A stretch of 64,000 bases of DNA from LMUY01 sp964245075 (GCA_964245075.1 CAXTLC010000010.1:8908-72907); one strand, 5' to 3'; shown: positions 9,820-19,000, numbered from the stretch's first letter. The notes: generated from the letters alone by a model not told the origin. Made by a program: numbers and translations.

Positions 9820-10866
9820 TCACAGGAAATGCACCAGCGAGAGCTGACTCACCTCTGAAATCAGCTTGTAGCTGGCGCTCAACTGCGTCTGAACCTGCGA
9901 AAGGTCCGAGATCGCCTTGGCCATGTCGACGTCCTCCACGCCGGACACCTGCGCCGTCAGCGTGGTGCTGGTGTCCGCCGCCTGCGTCTGCTCGGTTTTC
10001 AGCGAGGACTGGATATCCCCCAGCGCGCCGCCCTCGACGCCGATCGCGGTGATGGCGCCGGACAGGCTGGCCTGCGTGTCGTGCACCAGCGCGGTGAAGC
10101 CCGGTGCGTTCGCCTGGCTGCTGGACAGGTTGGACAGCGTCGCCAGGCCGCGCAGGATGTCCCGCATGTAGGAGCCGGTGGTGGAGCTGCCGCCCGACAC
10201 CGCCAAGGTGTTCGCGTTGGCCAACACTCCCACCTGCACCGGCGCCCCGGTTCCCAGGTTCAGGGTCGGCGCCGCCCCGGGCGGCCCGGAGAACGGCGTC
10301 GTGCCCGCGGCGTTGGAGGATGCGGTGGCAAGCGTGGCGGCCGTCGCCGCCGCCGCGCCGTTGGCGGCGAGCCCAGCCACCGCCGTGCCGATCTGCTTGT
10401 AGAACGGCGAGGAGGTGATCGCTTCCGGGTTCGGCACCGGCGGGTTCCCGCTGTCCGTGCCGCCAAAGACGTAGGTGCTGCCATCAGTGCTGTCGAGCAG
10501 CCCGGCGACCTGCTGCAACGCGGACCGGGCGGACACCGCCACGCTGTCGATCTCCGACGGCGCGATGCCGTTCAGGTTGGCCAGTTGGGCGTTGAAGCTG
10601 CTGGCGATGCTGGAGATCTGCGTCAACGCCGTCTGCGTCACCCCCAAGCGCCCGGTGACCGCGCCAATCGCGGACTGCTGCACTGCCAGGTGGTTGATCT
10701 GCGGCCGCAGATCCACGGACACCTGCGCCGTGGCGCCGAGCCCGGCGTAGCTGTCCGCCACCTTGCCATCGGCCACCTGCGCCGTCAGCTTGTCGAGCTG
10801 CGCCTTGGCGGCCGTGCTGGCAGTGATCGCCTGGCCGAGCGGACCGTAGTCGCCGGATACGATCAC
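9820..10866 (-). CDS. flgL: Flagellar hook-filament junction protein FlgL
   Basis: A 348-residue HAP3 protein joining hook and filament. It has flagellin-like ends: QAITASTAAKAQLDKLTAQV near the N-terminus and the C-terminal helix DVDMAKAISDLSQVQTQLSA. The YVFGGTDSGNPPV segment is a usual FlgL landmark. The GTG at 10866 overlaps the flgK stop as GTGA; an extension to 10893 would lie within flgK. It is the third gene of flgE-flgK-flgL. Confidence 0.9.
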   Translation of the reverse strand: MIVSGDYGPLGQAITASTAAKAQLDKLTAQVADGKVADSYAGLGATAQVSVDLRPQINHLAVQQSAIGAVTGRLGVTQTALTQISSIASSFNAQLANLNGIAPSEIDSVAVSARSALQQVAGLLDSTDGSTYVFGGTDSGNPPVPNPEAITSSPFYKQIGTAVAGLAANGAAAATAATLATASSNAAGTTPFSGPPGAAPTLNLGTGAPVQVGVLANANTLAVSGGSSTTGSYMRDILRGLATLSNLSSSQANAPGFTALVHDTQASLSGAITAIGVEGGALGDIQSSLKTEQTQAADTSTTLTAQVSGVEDVDMAKAISDLSQVQTQLSASYKLISEVSQLSLVHFL

Positions 10867-12371
10867 GTCACCGCGTCCAGCAGCGCCGTCCACATGGACT
10901 GCACGGCGGTGATGATCTTCGCGTTCGCGCCATAGGCGTTCTGCAGCACGACCATGTTGGACAGCTCCGTATCGACGGACACGCCGGTCTCCCCTTGCAG
11001 CTTGGTCTGCAAGGTGGCTTGCAGCGCCTGCCCGGTGCCCAGCGCGTCGCTGGCGCTGCCAGCCGCCTGCGCCTGCGCGCCGACCAGGTTGGCGGCGAAA
11101 CTCTGCAAGGTGGCCCCGGCGCTGTAAGGCAGAGCGGCGGTGCCGCCGGCACCCAGCCCGGTGCTGGCTGGGGCCGGCTGGTTGACGCCCGGCTGCGCCT
11201 GCGCGCCGAATCCGTATTGCAGCACGCGGTCAATCAGGGTGTTGAAGCCGGCCGGGCCGCCGGCCGGGTTGGGGGTGAACGCGCTGGCGCCGCCGGTGCC
11301 CGCCGCCACGGCCTGCGTGCCGTCCCGCACCAGGCCCGGGTTGGCCGTCACCGCCCGGTTCACCCCGACGGTGCTGCTGAACCCGGCGTAGCCGGACTGC
11401 ACCGGGGTGCCCCCCGTGGTGGGCGGGTTGCCGGCCGGGTCGGTGAACAAGCGCAGCCCCTGGTTGTCCAGCCGCGTCGCCAGCGTCTTGGCGAACTCGT
11501 CCAGCCCGGCCTGCGCCTGCGGCAGCGTGCCGTCCCGCAGCGCCAGCCGCGCGCCCACGCTGCCGCCGGCCACCTGCGCGGTGACGTTGTTGCCGGACAA
11601 CAGCAGCGGCGGCGCGGCCGAGCCCGCGCCCAACGTCGCGGGCGCGATGCTGAACGGGCCTGTCGCGGCGCGCGTGTTGACCACCAGCCCGCCCGCAACC
11701 GCCGTCACGTCCCCGTTGGCGGCCGGCAGGAAGCGCAGCCCGCCGAGCTGGGCGGCCGTCTGCTCCTGCGCGGTCCGCTGCGTTTCGAGGTCGGCGGTGC
11801 TTTCGCCGCGGGCGGTGGCGGCGATGATCTGGTCCGACAGCGTCCCGACCGTGCCCAGCGCCGTGTTCAGCGTGGCGACGTCGCTCACCAGCCCGTCCTG
11901 TGCGCCTTGCCGGGCCGCGGCGTAGGCGGCGGCCTGGTCGCGGATGCCCCCGGCCAGGGTGGACGCCGCCGAAACGATAGCCGCCTGCTGCGCCTGGTTC
12001 GACGGGTCCGCGTCCAGCGTGGTGAACGCGTCCGACAGCGCGCCCAGCCGGCTCGCGAGGTCGTTACCCGCCGCCGTGGCGCCCTGCGCCGCATCGACGG
12101 AGGCCAGCGCGTCCGAGCGCACCTGCAGCCCGGCCACTTCCCCATCCTGCCCGTCCAGCGCGGTTTGCAGCGCCGCGTCCGTTTCCGACGTCGCCACGCC
12201 GGCGCGCACGCCGTAGCCGATGCCGCCCGCGGTGAGGTCCGTGTCGGCCACGACTTCCCGCGCGTAGCCCGCGGTTCCGGCGTTGGCGACGTTCTGCGAA
12301 ACCACGCCCAGGTGGCGGTTGATGCCCGCCAGGCCGCTGGACGCGACGGAAAGGGCGGTGTCCAGGCTCAT
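10863..12371 (-). CDS. flgK: Flagellar hook-associated protein FlgK
   Basis: A 502-residue HAP1 protein, the first hook-filament junction ring. The N-terminus (LSVASSGLAGINRHLGVVSQ, then NVANAGTAGYARE) and the C-terminus (VDTELSNMVVLQNAYGANAK) are the axial-protein helices. Between them lies an Ala/Gly-rich middle. It starts four bases after the flgE stop on the same strand and overlaps flgL, so translation of the three is coupled. Confidence 0.94.
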   Translation of the reverse strand: MSLDTALSVASSGLAGINRHLGVVSQNVANAGTAGYAREVVADTDLTAGGIGYGVRAGVATSETDAALQTALDGQDGEVAGLQVRSDALASVDAAQGATAAGNDLASRLGALSDAFTTLDADPSNQAQQAAIVSAASTLAGGIRDQAAAYAAARQGAQDGLVSDVATLNTALGTVGTLSDQIIAATARGESTADLETQRTAQEQTAAQLGGLRFLPAANGDVTAVAGGLVVNTRAATGPFSIAPATLGAGSAAPPLLLSGNNVTAQVAGGSVGARLALRDGTLPQAQAGLDEFAKTLATRLDNQGLRLFTDPAGNPPTTGGTPVQSGYAGFSSTVGVNRAVTANPGLVRDGTQAVAAGTGGASAFTPNPAGGPAGFNTLIDRVLQYGFGAQAQPGVNQPAPASTGLGAGGTAALPYSAGATLQSFAANLVGAQAQAAGSASDALGTGQALQATLQTKLQGETGVSVDTELSNMVVLQNAYGANAKIITAVQSMWTALLDAVT

Positions 12372-12375
12372 GCCG

Positions 12376-13683
12376 TCACTGCTTCATGTCGAGGGTCTGC
12401 TGCAGCAACTGGTTCGCCGTGGTGATCACCTTGGCGTTGGCGCCATACGCCTGCTGCGCCACGATCAGCTTGGTGAACTCGGTCGCGATATCGACATTGG
12501 AGCCTTCGACCGAGCTGGTGATGATCGAGCCCCCGCCGCCTTTGCCGGCATCCTGCGCCAGCGCCACGCCGGACTGGGTGGTGGCGGTGAAAGCCTGGCC
12601 GTCCTGCCGTTGCAGCGCGTCCGGATCGGCGAACTGCACCAGCGGCACCCGCGCCACCGTGCGGGACTGGCCGTTGTCGTAGTTCACCACGACGTCACCG
12701 CTGGTCTGGGTGCTGACGCTGCTGAACGCGCCGGGCGGGATGCCGTTCTGGCTCAGGCCGCGCAGGGTGTAATCGGTCCCGGCGAACTGGGTGACGCCGT
12801 TGGATTGGCCGTAGTTGCCGAGTTGCAGGGACACGGCCTGCGGCCCTTCGCCGAAATCCGCGGTGAAGTTCAGCGACGCCGGGCCGTTGGCGGAGTACCC
12901 GGACGCGGTGACGGCGCCGGTGGCGTTGCCGACGCTGCCCACCGTGCCGGCGGTGACGGCGTTGCCGGACGCGGCGCCGAACTTCACCTCCGCCCCGCCC
13001 ACCGCCGGCGTCGTCGCGTCCGGCGCGTTGATGGCGACGCTCCAGTCATCGGTGCCGTTCTGGGTCCAGGCCAGGGAAACGGTGTGCAGCGTTCCCTTCG
13101 CGTCGTACACGTTGACGGTCGAGGCGACGGGCGCGGTGGAGGACGGGGTCGCCGGCAGGTTGGCCGCCAGCGTCACCTGCGTGGTGGCGACCGGGCTGAA
13201 CGAGGACTGGTCGATCTTGATCGGGTTGATCTGGTTCTGGTTGATGGCGCCGGTGACCGGGTCGGCGTTCCAGCCGTCCAGCACCTGGCCGGACCCGTTC
13301 ACCAGGTAGCCGTTCTTGTCCATGGTGAAGTCGCCGTTGCGGCTGTACTCCGGCTGGGTAGCGAGCGAGCTGGCGCCGGTGGCGTCGCTGGTCTGCTGCG
13401 TCACCTGGAAGAAGCCCTGGTTCTGGATCGCCATCGCCAGCGGGTTGTCGGACGCGGTGATGTTGCCCTGCACGTCGTTGCGGTAATCCGGCCGGGCGAC
13501 GACGGAGCCGGAATCGTTGGTGACCTGGGTGCTGGTTGTCAGGTAATCGACGAAGTTGGTGTCGGTGCGCTTGAACCCGGTGGTCTGGCTGTTGGCGACG
13601 TTGTCGCTGATGTTGCTGAACGACGCGGACTGGGCAGCGAGGCCACTGACCGAGGTGTCCAGCGCGCCGAAAAGGGATGACAT
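12376..13683 (-). CDS. flgE: Flagellar hook protein FlgE
   Basis: A 435-residue hook subunit. The N-terminal axial motif (SSLFGALDTSVSGLAAQSAS; NISDNVANSQTTGFKRTDTN) and the C-terminal motif (NVDIATEFTKLIVAQQAYGA) are clear. ATG at 13683 was chosen because the frame upstream of it, open to 13974, overlaps fliK antisense and lacks any flagellar similarity. A well-placed sigma-54-like promoter lies 52 bases upstream, consistent with class III expression under FlbD. It heads the flgE-flgK-flgL operon. Confidence 0.95.
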   Translation of the reverse strand: MSSLFGALDTSVSGLAAQSASFSNISDNVANSQTTGFKRTDTNFVDYLTTSTQVTNDSGSVVARPDYRNDVQGNITASDNPLAMAIQNQGFFQVTQQTSDATGASSLATQPEYSRNGDFTMDKNGYLVNGSGQVLDGWNADPVTGAINQNQINPIKIDQSSFSPVATTQVTLAANLPATPSSTAPVASTVNVYDAKGTLHTVSLAWTQNGTDDWSVAINAPDATTPAVGGAEVKFGAASGNAVTAGTVGSVGNATGAVTASGYSANGPASLNFTADFGEGPQAVSLQLGNYGQSNGVTQFAGTDYTLRGLSQNGIPPGAFSSVSTQTSGDVVVNYDNGQSRTVARVPLVQFADPDALQRQDGQAFTATTQSGVALAQDAGKGGGGSIITSSVEGSNVDIATEFTKLIVAQQAYGANAKVITTANQLLQQTLDMKQ

Positions 13684-13734
13684 GGCTGATGGCTCCGTTG
13701 CTGTTGCCGCTGGCGCGGATGCGGCAGGCCATCC

Positions 13735-13749
13735 GCACGAAGCGTGCCA
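13735..13749 (-). promoter_or_regulatory. Sigma-54 promoter of flgE-flgK-flgL
   Basis: On the minus strand the bases read TGGCACGCTTCGTGC. This is a perfect TGGCAC -24 element, five spacer bases and GTGC for the TTGC -12 element, with correct GG-N10-GC spacing. The predicted start falls about 40 bases upstream of the flgE ATG. The sigma-54 activator gene flbD lies in the same cluster, which supports the call. Confidence 0.7.
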
Positions 13750-13881
13750 GGTCAGGGATAGCGGACTTGCTCGCGTTTGAGTGGCTTTGCGCCGACCGTC
13801 ATCGTGCCGCCCGGCACGCCGCGCCCGGCACCTTCTGCCGCTCCGCAGGCGGCGACGCCGCGCCGGGCTGGGTTTTCCGTC

Positions 13882-13897
13882 CGGCACGGGCCTTGCT
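13882..13897 (+). promoter_or_regulatory. Sigma-54 promoter of fliK-flgD
   Basis: The bases read CGGCACGGGCCTTGCT. This is one mismatch in the -24 element, a perfect TTGC -12 element and exact GG-N10-GC spacing. It diverges from the flgE promoter about 150 bases away. The predicted start site (about 13908) would sit at the GTG chosen for fliK, implying a leaderless or near-leaderless mRNA, or a still later start codon. Confidence 0.6.
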
Positions 13898-13908
13898 CCA
13901 GAGGCGGG

Positions 13909-15360
13909 GTGATCTCCTCCATTTCCCTTGCCGCATCCACCACGCCCGCGGCGCAGCAGGCGGGACCGCCGCAATCCAGCACGGCTGCGTTCGCGGGCCT
14001 GCTCGCGGCGCTCGACGCCGCCCTTCCAGCCAAACCGCCGGGAGCCGGCACCGCGCCACCCACCGCGGCGCTTTCCGGCAGCGGCACGCCCCCGGCGGCT
14101 GCACCGGTCCTGCCTGCCGCGCCCCCGGCAAATTCCGAAGCGGTTCCTGCCGCCCAGGACGCAAAGGCAAACCCTAAGAGCAAGGCGGCGCCTTCCGGCC
14201 CCGCGCCGGCCCAGCCGCCCTCACCCGTGGCGGCGGACCCAGTGCCGGCCCCCGCTTCGCCGCCGCCGCAACCGGTGACTGCGCTTCTTGTCAACACGGC
14301 GGCGCAAGCCGGCGCGCAGGGCCAGGCAGCGGCGCAGCCGGAATCCCCGGTGGCGGCCGGGCCAACGCCGCGGCAGACGGATGCCGTTTCCAGCACGGGC
14401 CCGGCGACAGACCCGGTCGCCCCGCAACGGCCGCCTCGCCCCGTTACGGCGAGCCGGGCCAGCACCGCGCCGAAAACCGGCAAGCCTGAAAGCGCGGCGG
14501 CAGAAACGCAGCAGGTCCCGGCAGCCATGCCGGGGCCGCAGCCGGTTGGCGCCCTGCCCGCCGCGGATGGGACGGCCAGCCCGGTGACGCAAGGAGGGCC
14601 GCAGCCGGCCCCGGCCGGCACAGCCGGGCAAGCCGATGCGCGGGGCCAGAGCGTGGCACGTGCGCAATCACTGCCATCGCTGCCCGTGCCAGCCCCGGAA
14701 CTCGCCGCCGGAACGGCAGCGCAACAACCGGCCTTTGCCAGCCCGGCACATCTGCCTGACCCGGCAGCGTCCCTGGCCCTGGATGCCATCCCGGCGGCGC
14801 AAGCTGCGGATGCTCCTCCGTTGCCGGCCGGGATGGCTGCGTCCCTGCCTGCGGCCGCCCCTGCCACGCACCCGGCCCCTGCTTCATCTCCGGCGGAAAG
14901 CGCGGCGCCGGTTCGGCAGGTCGTCCCCGTGATGGTGCAGCTCGCGCACGCGGCCACCGGCAGCACGGTGACCTTGCGGCTCGATCCGTCGGAGCTCGGG
15001 CACGTGCAGATCCGCGTGGAGCGATTGCCTGACGGAACCGCCGCGGTGCACGTGGCGGCGGAACGGCCGGACACGCTGCGGCTGCTTGCCGCCGACCAGC
15101 CGCAGTTGCACCGCGCCCTGGACAGCGCCGGTGTTCCGCAGGAAGGGCGCAGCCTAAGCCTGACTCTCGCCACGCCGGGCGACGGCGGCGGCTTCGGGAC
15201 CGGCGGCGCCGGCGATGGCGGCGGCGCGAACGGCGGCGGCGCAGCCAGCGGTGGCGGAAACGGCGGATGGAGGCAGAACCGCACTCCCTTCCCTGCCGGT
15301 GAGTCGGTTGATCCGCTTTCCACGGGCTGGCTTCGCGCCGGCGTTGACATAACGGCGTAG
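13909..15360 (+). CDS. fliK: Flagellar hook-length control protein FliK
   Basis: A protein of about 483 residues. Roughly the first 340 residues are Ala/Pro-rich low-complexity sequence, which acts as the molecular ruler in this family. The last part is the globular Flg_hook domain (VTLRLDPSELGHVQIRVERL; AERPDTLRLLAADQPQLHRA), which switches export specificity. Its end is Gly/Asn-rich. The frame is open from a TTG at 13777, but a strong sigma-54 promoter at 13882-13897 argues that translation begins at GTG 13909 or later. It is followed 13 bases later by flgD. Confidence 0.85.
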   Translation: MISSISLAASTTPAAQQAGPPQSSTAAFAGLLAALDAALPAKPPGAGTAPPTAALSGSGTPPAAAPVLPAAPPANSEAVPAAQDAKANPKSKAAPSGPAPAQPPSPVAADPVPAPASPPPQPVTALLVNTAAQAGAQGQAAAQPESPVAAGPTPRQTDAVSSTGPATDPVAPQRPPRPVTASRASTAPKTGKPESAAAETQQVPAAMPGPQPVGALPAADGTASPVTQGGPQPAPAGTAGQADARGQSVARAQSLPSLPVPAPELAAGTAAQQPAFASPAHLPDPAASLALDAIPAAQAADAPPLPAGMAASLPAAAPATHPAPASSPAESAAPVRQVVPVMVQLAHAATGSTVTLRLDPSELGHVQIRVERLPDGTAAVHVAAERPDTLRLLAADQPQLHRALDSAGVPQEGRSLSLTLATPGDGGGFGTGGAGDGGGANGGGAASGGGNGGWRQNRTPFPAGESVDPLSTGWLRAGVDITA

Positions 15361-15373
15361 AGGAGCATCGAGC

Positions 15374-16063
15374 ATGAACGCCACCACGGCTACGGCCACC
15401 ACGGGCAGCGCAGCCGCCAGCGCCGCCAGCACGGGCACGGGTTCCAGCCCGGCGCCGAACGCGCTGACCTCGCTCAGCAGCAACTTCAACAGCTTTCTCA
15501 ACCTGTTGCTGACCCAGCTCAAGAACCAGGACCCGTCCACCCCCATGGACACCAACACCTTCACGTCCGAGCTGGTGCAGTTCAGCAGCGTGGAGCAGCA
15601 GATCACCACCAATTCCAGCCTGACGCAGCTGATCCAGGCCACGCAGGGCGGCGAGGTCATTCAGGCCACCGGCGTTGTCGGCAAGTCCGTGACGCTCAGC
15701 AGCGCGCAGGTGCCGCTGCAGAACGGGGCGGGCGCCGTGAACTTCACCACGACCAACGCGGAACCGGTCGCCATCACGCTGACCAACAGCTCCGGCGTGA
15801 AGGTGCGGGACGCTTCGCTGACCTCAAGCTCCGGGTCCAACACCTGGACGTGGGACGGCAAGGACAACAGCGGCAACGCGCTGCCGGACGGCGCCTACAC
15901 CGCCGCCGTGATCGGGACGGGGGCGGACGGCACCTCGGCTGCCGTGCCGTTCACGGTGACAGGCACCGCGACCGGCGTCACCAACAGCAACGGCACGGTG
16001 GACCTGAACGTGGGCGCCGTTTCGGTGGACTTCAGCAAGGTGCAGTCCGTTTCCGGCCAGTGA
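15374..16063 (+). CDS. flgD: Flagellar hook capping protein FlgD
   Basis: A 229-residue hook scaffolding protein that caps the growing hook. The diagnostic N-terminal block FLNLLLTQLKNQDPSTPMDT is followed by FTSELVQFSSVEQQ. The C-terminal half forms the usual beta domain (NTWTWDGKDNSGNALPDGAY). A GAGGAGC-like ribosome site precedes the ATG. The last codons lie in the first unit of a 13-base tandem repeat that runs into an assembly gap, so the extreme C-terminus should be checked. Confidence 0.93.
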   Translation: MNATTATATTGSAAASAASTGTGSSPAPNALTSLSSNFNSFLNLLLTQLKNQDPSTPMDTNTFTSELVQFSSVEQQITTNSSLTQLIQATQGGEVIQATGVVGKSVTLSSAQVPLQNGAGAVNFTTTNAEPVAITLTNSSGVKVRDASLTSSSGSNTWTWDGKDNSGNALPDGAYTAAVIGTGADGTSAAVPFTVTGTATGVTNSNGTVDLNVGAVSVDFSKVQSVSGQ

Positions 16064-16090
16064 CTCCGGCCAGTGACTCCGGCCAGTGAC
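16052..16090 (+). repeat. Three tandem copies of a 13-bp unit at the flgD 3' end
   Basis: The unit TCCGGCCAGTGAC occurs three times head-to-tail at 16052, 16065 and 16078, with the flgD stop codon inside the first copy. Two further copies appear after the N gap at 16220 and 16233. The repeat probably caused the assembly break. Confidence 0.9.
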
Positions 16091-16119
16091 TTCGGGCTGA
16101 TATCGCCCCGGCAATTTTT

Positions 16120-16219
16120 NNNNNNNNNNNNNNNNNNNNNNNNNNNNNNNNNNNNNNNNNNNNNNNNNNNNNNNNNNNNNNNNNNNNNNNNNNNNNNNNN
16201 NNNNNNNNNNNNNNNNNNN
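16120..16219. other. Assembly gap (100 N)
   Basis: Exactly 100 undetermined bases, the usual placeholder for a gap of unknown size. The 55 bases before it (16065-16119) are identical to the 55 bases after it (16220-16274), so the contig ends overlap. The true gap may be zero or may hold extra copies of the 13-bp repeat. Confidence 0.97.
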
Positions 16220-16262
16220 TCCGGCCAGTGACTCCGGCCAGTGACTTCGGGCTGATATCGCC

Positions 16263-16281
16263 CCGGCAATTTTTGCCGGGC
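16263..16281 (+). terminator. Hairpin between flgD and fliF
   Basis: An 8-bp stem with a three-base loop, CCCGGCAA-TTT-TTGCCGGG. No long U-run follows. The left copy of this hairpin is cut by the assembly gap. It probably ends the fliK-flgD transcript. Confidence 0.5.
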
Positions 16282-16344
16282 TGTTAACCCGGCGATAACC
16301 TTTTCGCCCCAGCATGGCCGTGCGGCAGGACGCCGCCGGGGCTC

Positions 16345-17982
16345 ATGCGCATGGCAGCATTGCTGGAAGGGTTGAAGGCGCTTGGCGTTGGCCGGCTGAT
16401 CGCGATGGGTGCGGTCGCCGGGTTCATGCTGCTGATGCTGGCGTTCCTCGCCATGCGGGGCGGCGGCGGCGAACACATGGCCCTGCTCTACGCCGACATG
16501 GACCTGCGGGAAGCGGCGCAGGTGGCCGACCAGTTGGACCACGCGCACATCGCGCACGAGGTTGGGCCGGACGGCACACGCATCTCCGTTCCCGGCTCGG
16601 AGGTCGCGCGCGCCCGGCTGCTGCTGGCCAAGGAAGGCCTGCCCTCCGGCGGCTCCATCGGCTACGAGATCTTCGACCGCGGCGACAGCTTGACCGCGAG
16701 CCAGTTCCAGCAAGCCATCAGCCAGACGCGCGCCCTGGAAGGCGAGCTGGCGCGGTCCATCCGCATGATCGCCGGGGTGCGGGCGGCCCGGGTGCACCTG
16801 GTGCTGGCCAAGCGGGAGCCGTTCGCGCGGGACCGGCAGGACGCCCAAGCCAGCGTGGTGCTGACCATGGCGGGCGCGGCGCGCATGGACCGGGAAGGCG
16901 TGCAGGCCGTGCTGAACCTGGTCGCCTCCGCGGTGCCCGGGCTACGGCCGCAGAACGTCGGCGTGATCGACAGCCGCGGCAACCTGCTGGCCCGCGCCGG
17001 GCAGCCGGAGGGCGGGATGGCCAGCACGGCGGCCGAGCAGCGCGCGGCGGTGGAGCAACGGCTGTCCCGCGCGGTGGAGGACATGCTGGAGCGCAGCCTG
17101 GGCCCGGGCCGGGTGCGGGCCGAGACGGCGGTGGAGATGGATTACGACCAGGTGCGCGAAACGCAGGAACGGTTCGACCCGGACGGCAAGGTGGAGCGGT
17201 CCACCCAGAACAACACGTCCTCCAACCGGACGACGGAAGCAGCGGCCACCGTGAGCGTCGCCAACAACCTGCCCAACGCCGACGCCGGCGCCAACCCGGC
17301 CGGCAGCCAGGAACAGCGATCGGAAGAAACCACCAACTACGAGGTCGGCAAGACCACGCGCACCGTGGTGCGGGACCAGCCGCTCATCCGCCGCATCAGC
17401 CTCGCCGTGCTGGTGGACCAGGTCGCGGTGCGGGGCGCGGATGGCGCCACCACCTGGCAGGACCGCACGCCGGACGAATTGGGGCGGATCGGGGCGCTGG
17501 CCCGCAGCGCGGTGGGGTTCGACGAGAAGCGGGGGGACAAGGTGGAAGTGGTGAGCATGCGCTTCACCGAGGCCGACCCGCCGGCGGAAACGGCCAAACC
17601 CGGGCTGTTCGGCTTGCCGGTGGACAAGGCTGACGTCCTGCGGCTCGGGCAGACCGGACTGCTCGCGGTTGTCGGCCTCCTGGCAGTGCTGCTGGTGCTG
17701 CGGCCGATGATGCTGCGGCTCACCACGAACCCGGCCGCGGCGATCGAGGCGCCTGGCGGTGGCGCCCTTTCCCCGCCAGGAGCGGCACGGCTCGCTGTTC
17801 CGGGCGACCAGTTGGCGCTGGCGGGTCCGCCCGGCGACGGCGACGAGAGCATGGTCCGCATCGGCAGCATCGACGGGGCAGTCCGTGCGTCCTCCCTGCG
17901 CCACGTCGCCGAGCTGGTGGACAAGCATCCCGAGGAAAGCCTGGCCGTGATGCGCGGCTGGATGGTCAAGGAGCCGAGCTGA
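16345..17982 (+). CDS. fliF: Flagellar MS-ring protein FliF
   Basis: A 545-residue inner-membrane protein that forms the MS ring. A first transmembrane segment (about residues 18-37) precedes the YscJ/FliF ring-building domain (ALLYADMDLREAAQVADQLD; LLLAKEGLPSGGSIGYEIFD; VRAARVHLVLAKREPF). A low-complexity periplasmic loop follows, then a second membrane segment (TGLLAVVGLLAVLLVLRPMM, near residue 440). The C-terminal tail (HPEESLAVMRGWM) is the FliG-binding region. It heads the fliF-fliG-fliH-fliN-flbD-flhA run. Confidence 0.95.
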   Translation: MRMAALLEGLKALGVGRLIAMGAVAGFMLLMLAFLAMRGGGGEHMALLYADMDLREAAQVADQLDHAHIAHEVGPDGTRISVPGSEVARARLLLAKEGLPSGGSIGYEIFDRGDSLTASQFQQAISQTRALEGELARSIRMIAGVRAARVHLVLAKREPFARDRQDAQASVVLTMAGAARMDREGVQAVLNLVASAVPGLRPQNVGVIDSRGNLLARAGQPEGGMASTAAEQRAAVEQRLSRAVEDMLERSLGPGRVRAETAVEMDYDQVRETQERFDPDGKVERSTQNNTSSNRTTEAAATVSVANNLPNADAGANPAGSQEQRSEETTNYEVGKTTRTVVRDQPLIRRISLAVLVDQVAVRGADGATTWQDRTPDELGRIGALARSAVGFDEKRGDKVEVVSMRFTEADPPAETAKPGLFGLPVDKADVLRLGQTGLLAVVGLLAVLLVLRPMMLRLTTNPAAAIEAPGGGALSPPGAARLAVPGDQLALAGPPGDGDESMVRIGSIDGAVRASSLRHVAELVDKHPEESLAVMRGWMVKEPS

Positions 17983-17985
17983 GCC

Positions 17986-18999
17986 ATGCGCGAGATTTCC
18001 GACAGCAACGACTTGTCCGGCCCGCAGAAAGCTGCCGTGCTGATGCTGGCGCTCGGCGAGGAACAGTCCGCCCGCTTGTTCGGCATGATGCACGAGGACG
18101 AGATCAAGGAGGTGTCCTCCGCGATGTCGCAGCTCGGCAGCGTGCGTGCCGAAACGGTGGAGCGCCTGTGCCACGAGTTCGGCGAGGGCATGGGCGGGCT
18201 GGGCCACCTGGTGGGCACGCTGGAAAGCACCGAGCGGCTGTTGCAGCGCGCGCTGCCGAGGGACCGGGCGGCGCAGATCATGGAAGAGATCCGCGGCCCG
18301 GCTGGGCGCACCATGTGGGACAAGCTGGGCAACGTGCACGAGGCGGTGCTGGCGAACTACCTGAAGAACGAATACCCGCAGACCGTCGCCGTGGTGCTTT
18401 CCAAGATCCGTCCGGACCACGCCGCCCGCGTGCTGACCTTGCTGCCCGACAGCTTCTCCATCGAGGTCGTCATGCGGATGCTGCGCATGGAGAGTGTGCA
18501 GAAGGAGGTGCTGGACGGCGTTGAGCGCACCTTGCGGGCGGAGTTCATGTCCAACCTCGCCCGCTCCACCAGGCGGGACGCGCACGAGATGATGGCGGAA
18601 ATCTTCAACAACCTGGACCGCGCCAGCGAGAGCCGCTTTGTCGCCGCCTTGGAGGAGCGCAACCGCGAGTCGGCAGACCGGATCAAGGCGCTGATGTTCA
18701 CGTTCGACGACCTTGGCCGCCTGTCATCGGCCGCCGTGCAAGGCCTGCTGCGCGCGGTGGAGAAGGACAAGCTGCCGCTGGCGTTGAAAGGCGCGTCCGA
18801 GAGCCTGCGGGAGCTGTTCCTCAAGAACCTGTCCGAGCGCGCCGGCAAGATGCTCCGCGACGACATCGACGGGCTCGGCCCGGTGAAGCTGCGGGACGTG
18901 GACGAAGCGCAGGCCGCCATCGTGGTGCTCGCCAAGGAGCTGGCGGCACAGGGCACGATCGAGATCGGCGAAGGCAAGGACGAGGAGCTGGTGTACTGA
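17986..18999 (+). CDS. fliG: Flagellar motor switch protein FliG
   Basis: A 337-residue C-ring protein that couples the MS ring to torque generation. Recognisable blocks are LSGPQKAAVLMLALGEEQSA at the N-terminus, NEYPQTVAVVLSKIRPDHAA in the middle domain and the C-terminal RDDIDGLGPVKLRDVDEAQ torque helix region. It starts three bases after fliF. Length and order match other alphaproteobacterial fliF-fliG pairs. Confidence 0.96.
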   Translation: MREISDSNDLSGPQKAAVLMLALGEEQSARLFGMMHEDEIKEVSSAMSQLGSVRAETVERLCHEFGEGMGGLGHLVGTLESTERLLQRALPRDRAAQIMEEIRGPAGRTMWDKLGNVHEAVLANYLKNEYPQTVAVVLSKIRPDHAARVLTLLPDSFSIEVVMRMLRMESVQKEVLDGVERTLRAEFMSNLARSTRRDAHEMMAEIFNNLDRASESRFVAALEERNRESADRIKALMFTFDDLGRLSSAAVQGLLRAVEKDKLPLALKGASESLRELFLKNLSERAGKMLRDDIDGLGPVKLRDVDEAQAAIVVLAKELAAQGTIEIGEGKDEELVY

Positions 19000-19000
19000 C

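Noticed and set aside
10995..12425. 476-residue plus-strand frame opposite flgK
   Set aside because: Shadow of flgK; very rich in Arg, Gly and Val with no motif.
13752..15368. 538-residue minus-strand frame opposite fliK
   Set aside because: The Ala/Gly/Ser/Cys-rich translation arises from the Ala/Pro codons of fliK read antisense; no ribosome site or homology is recognised.
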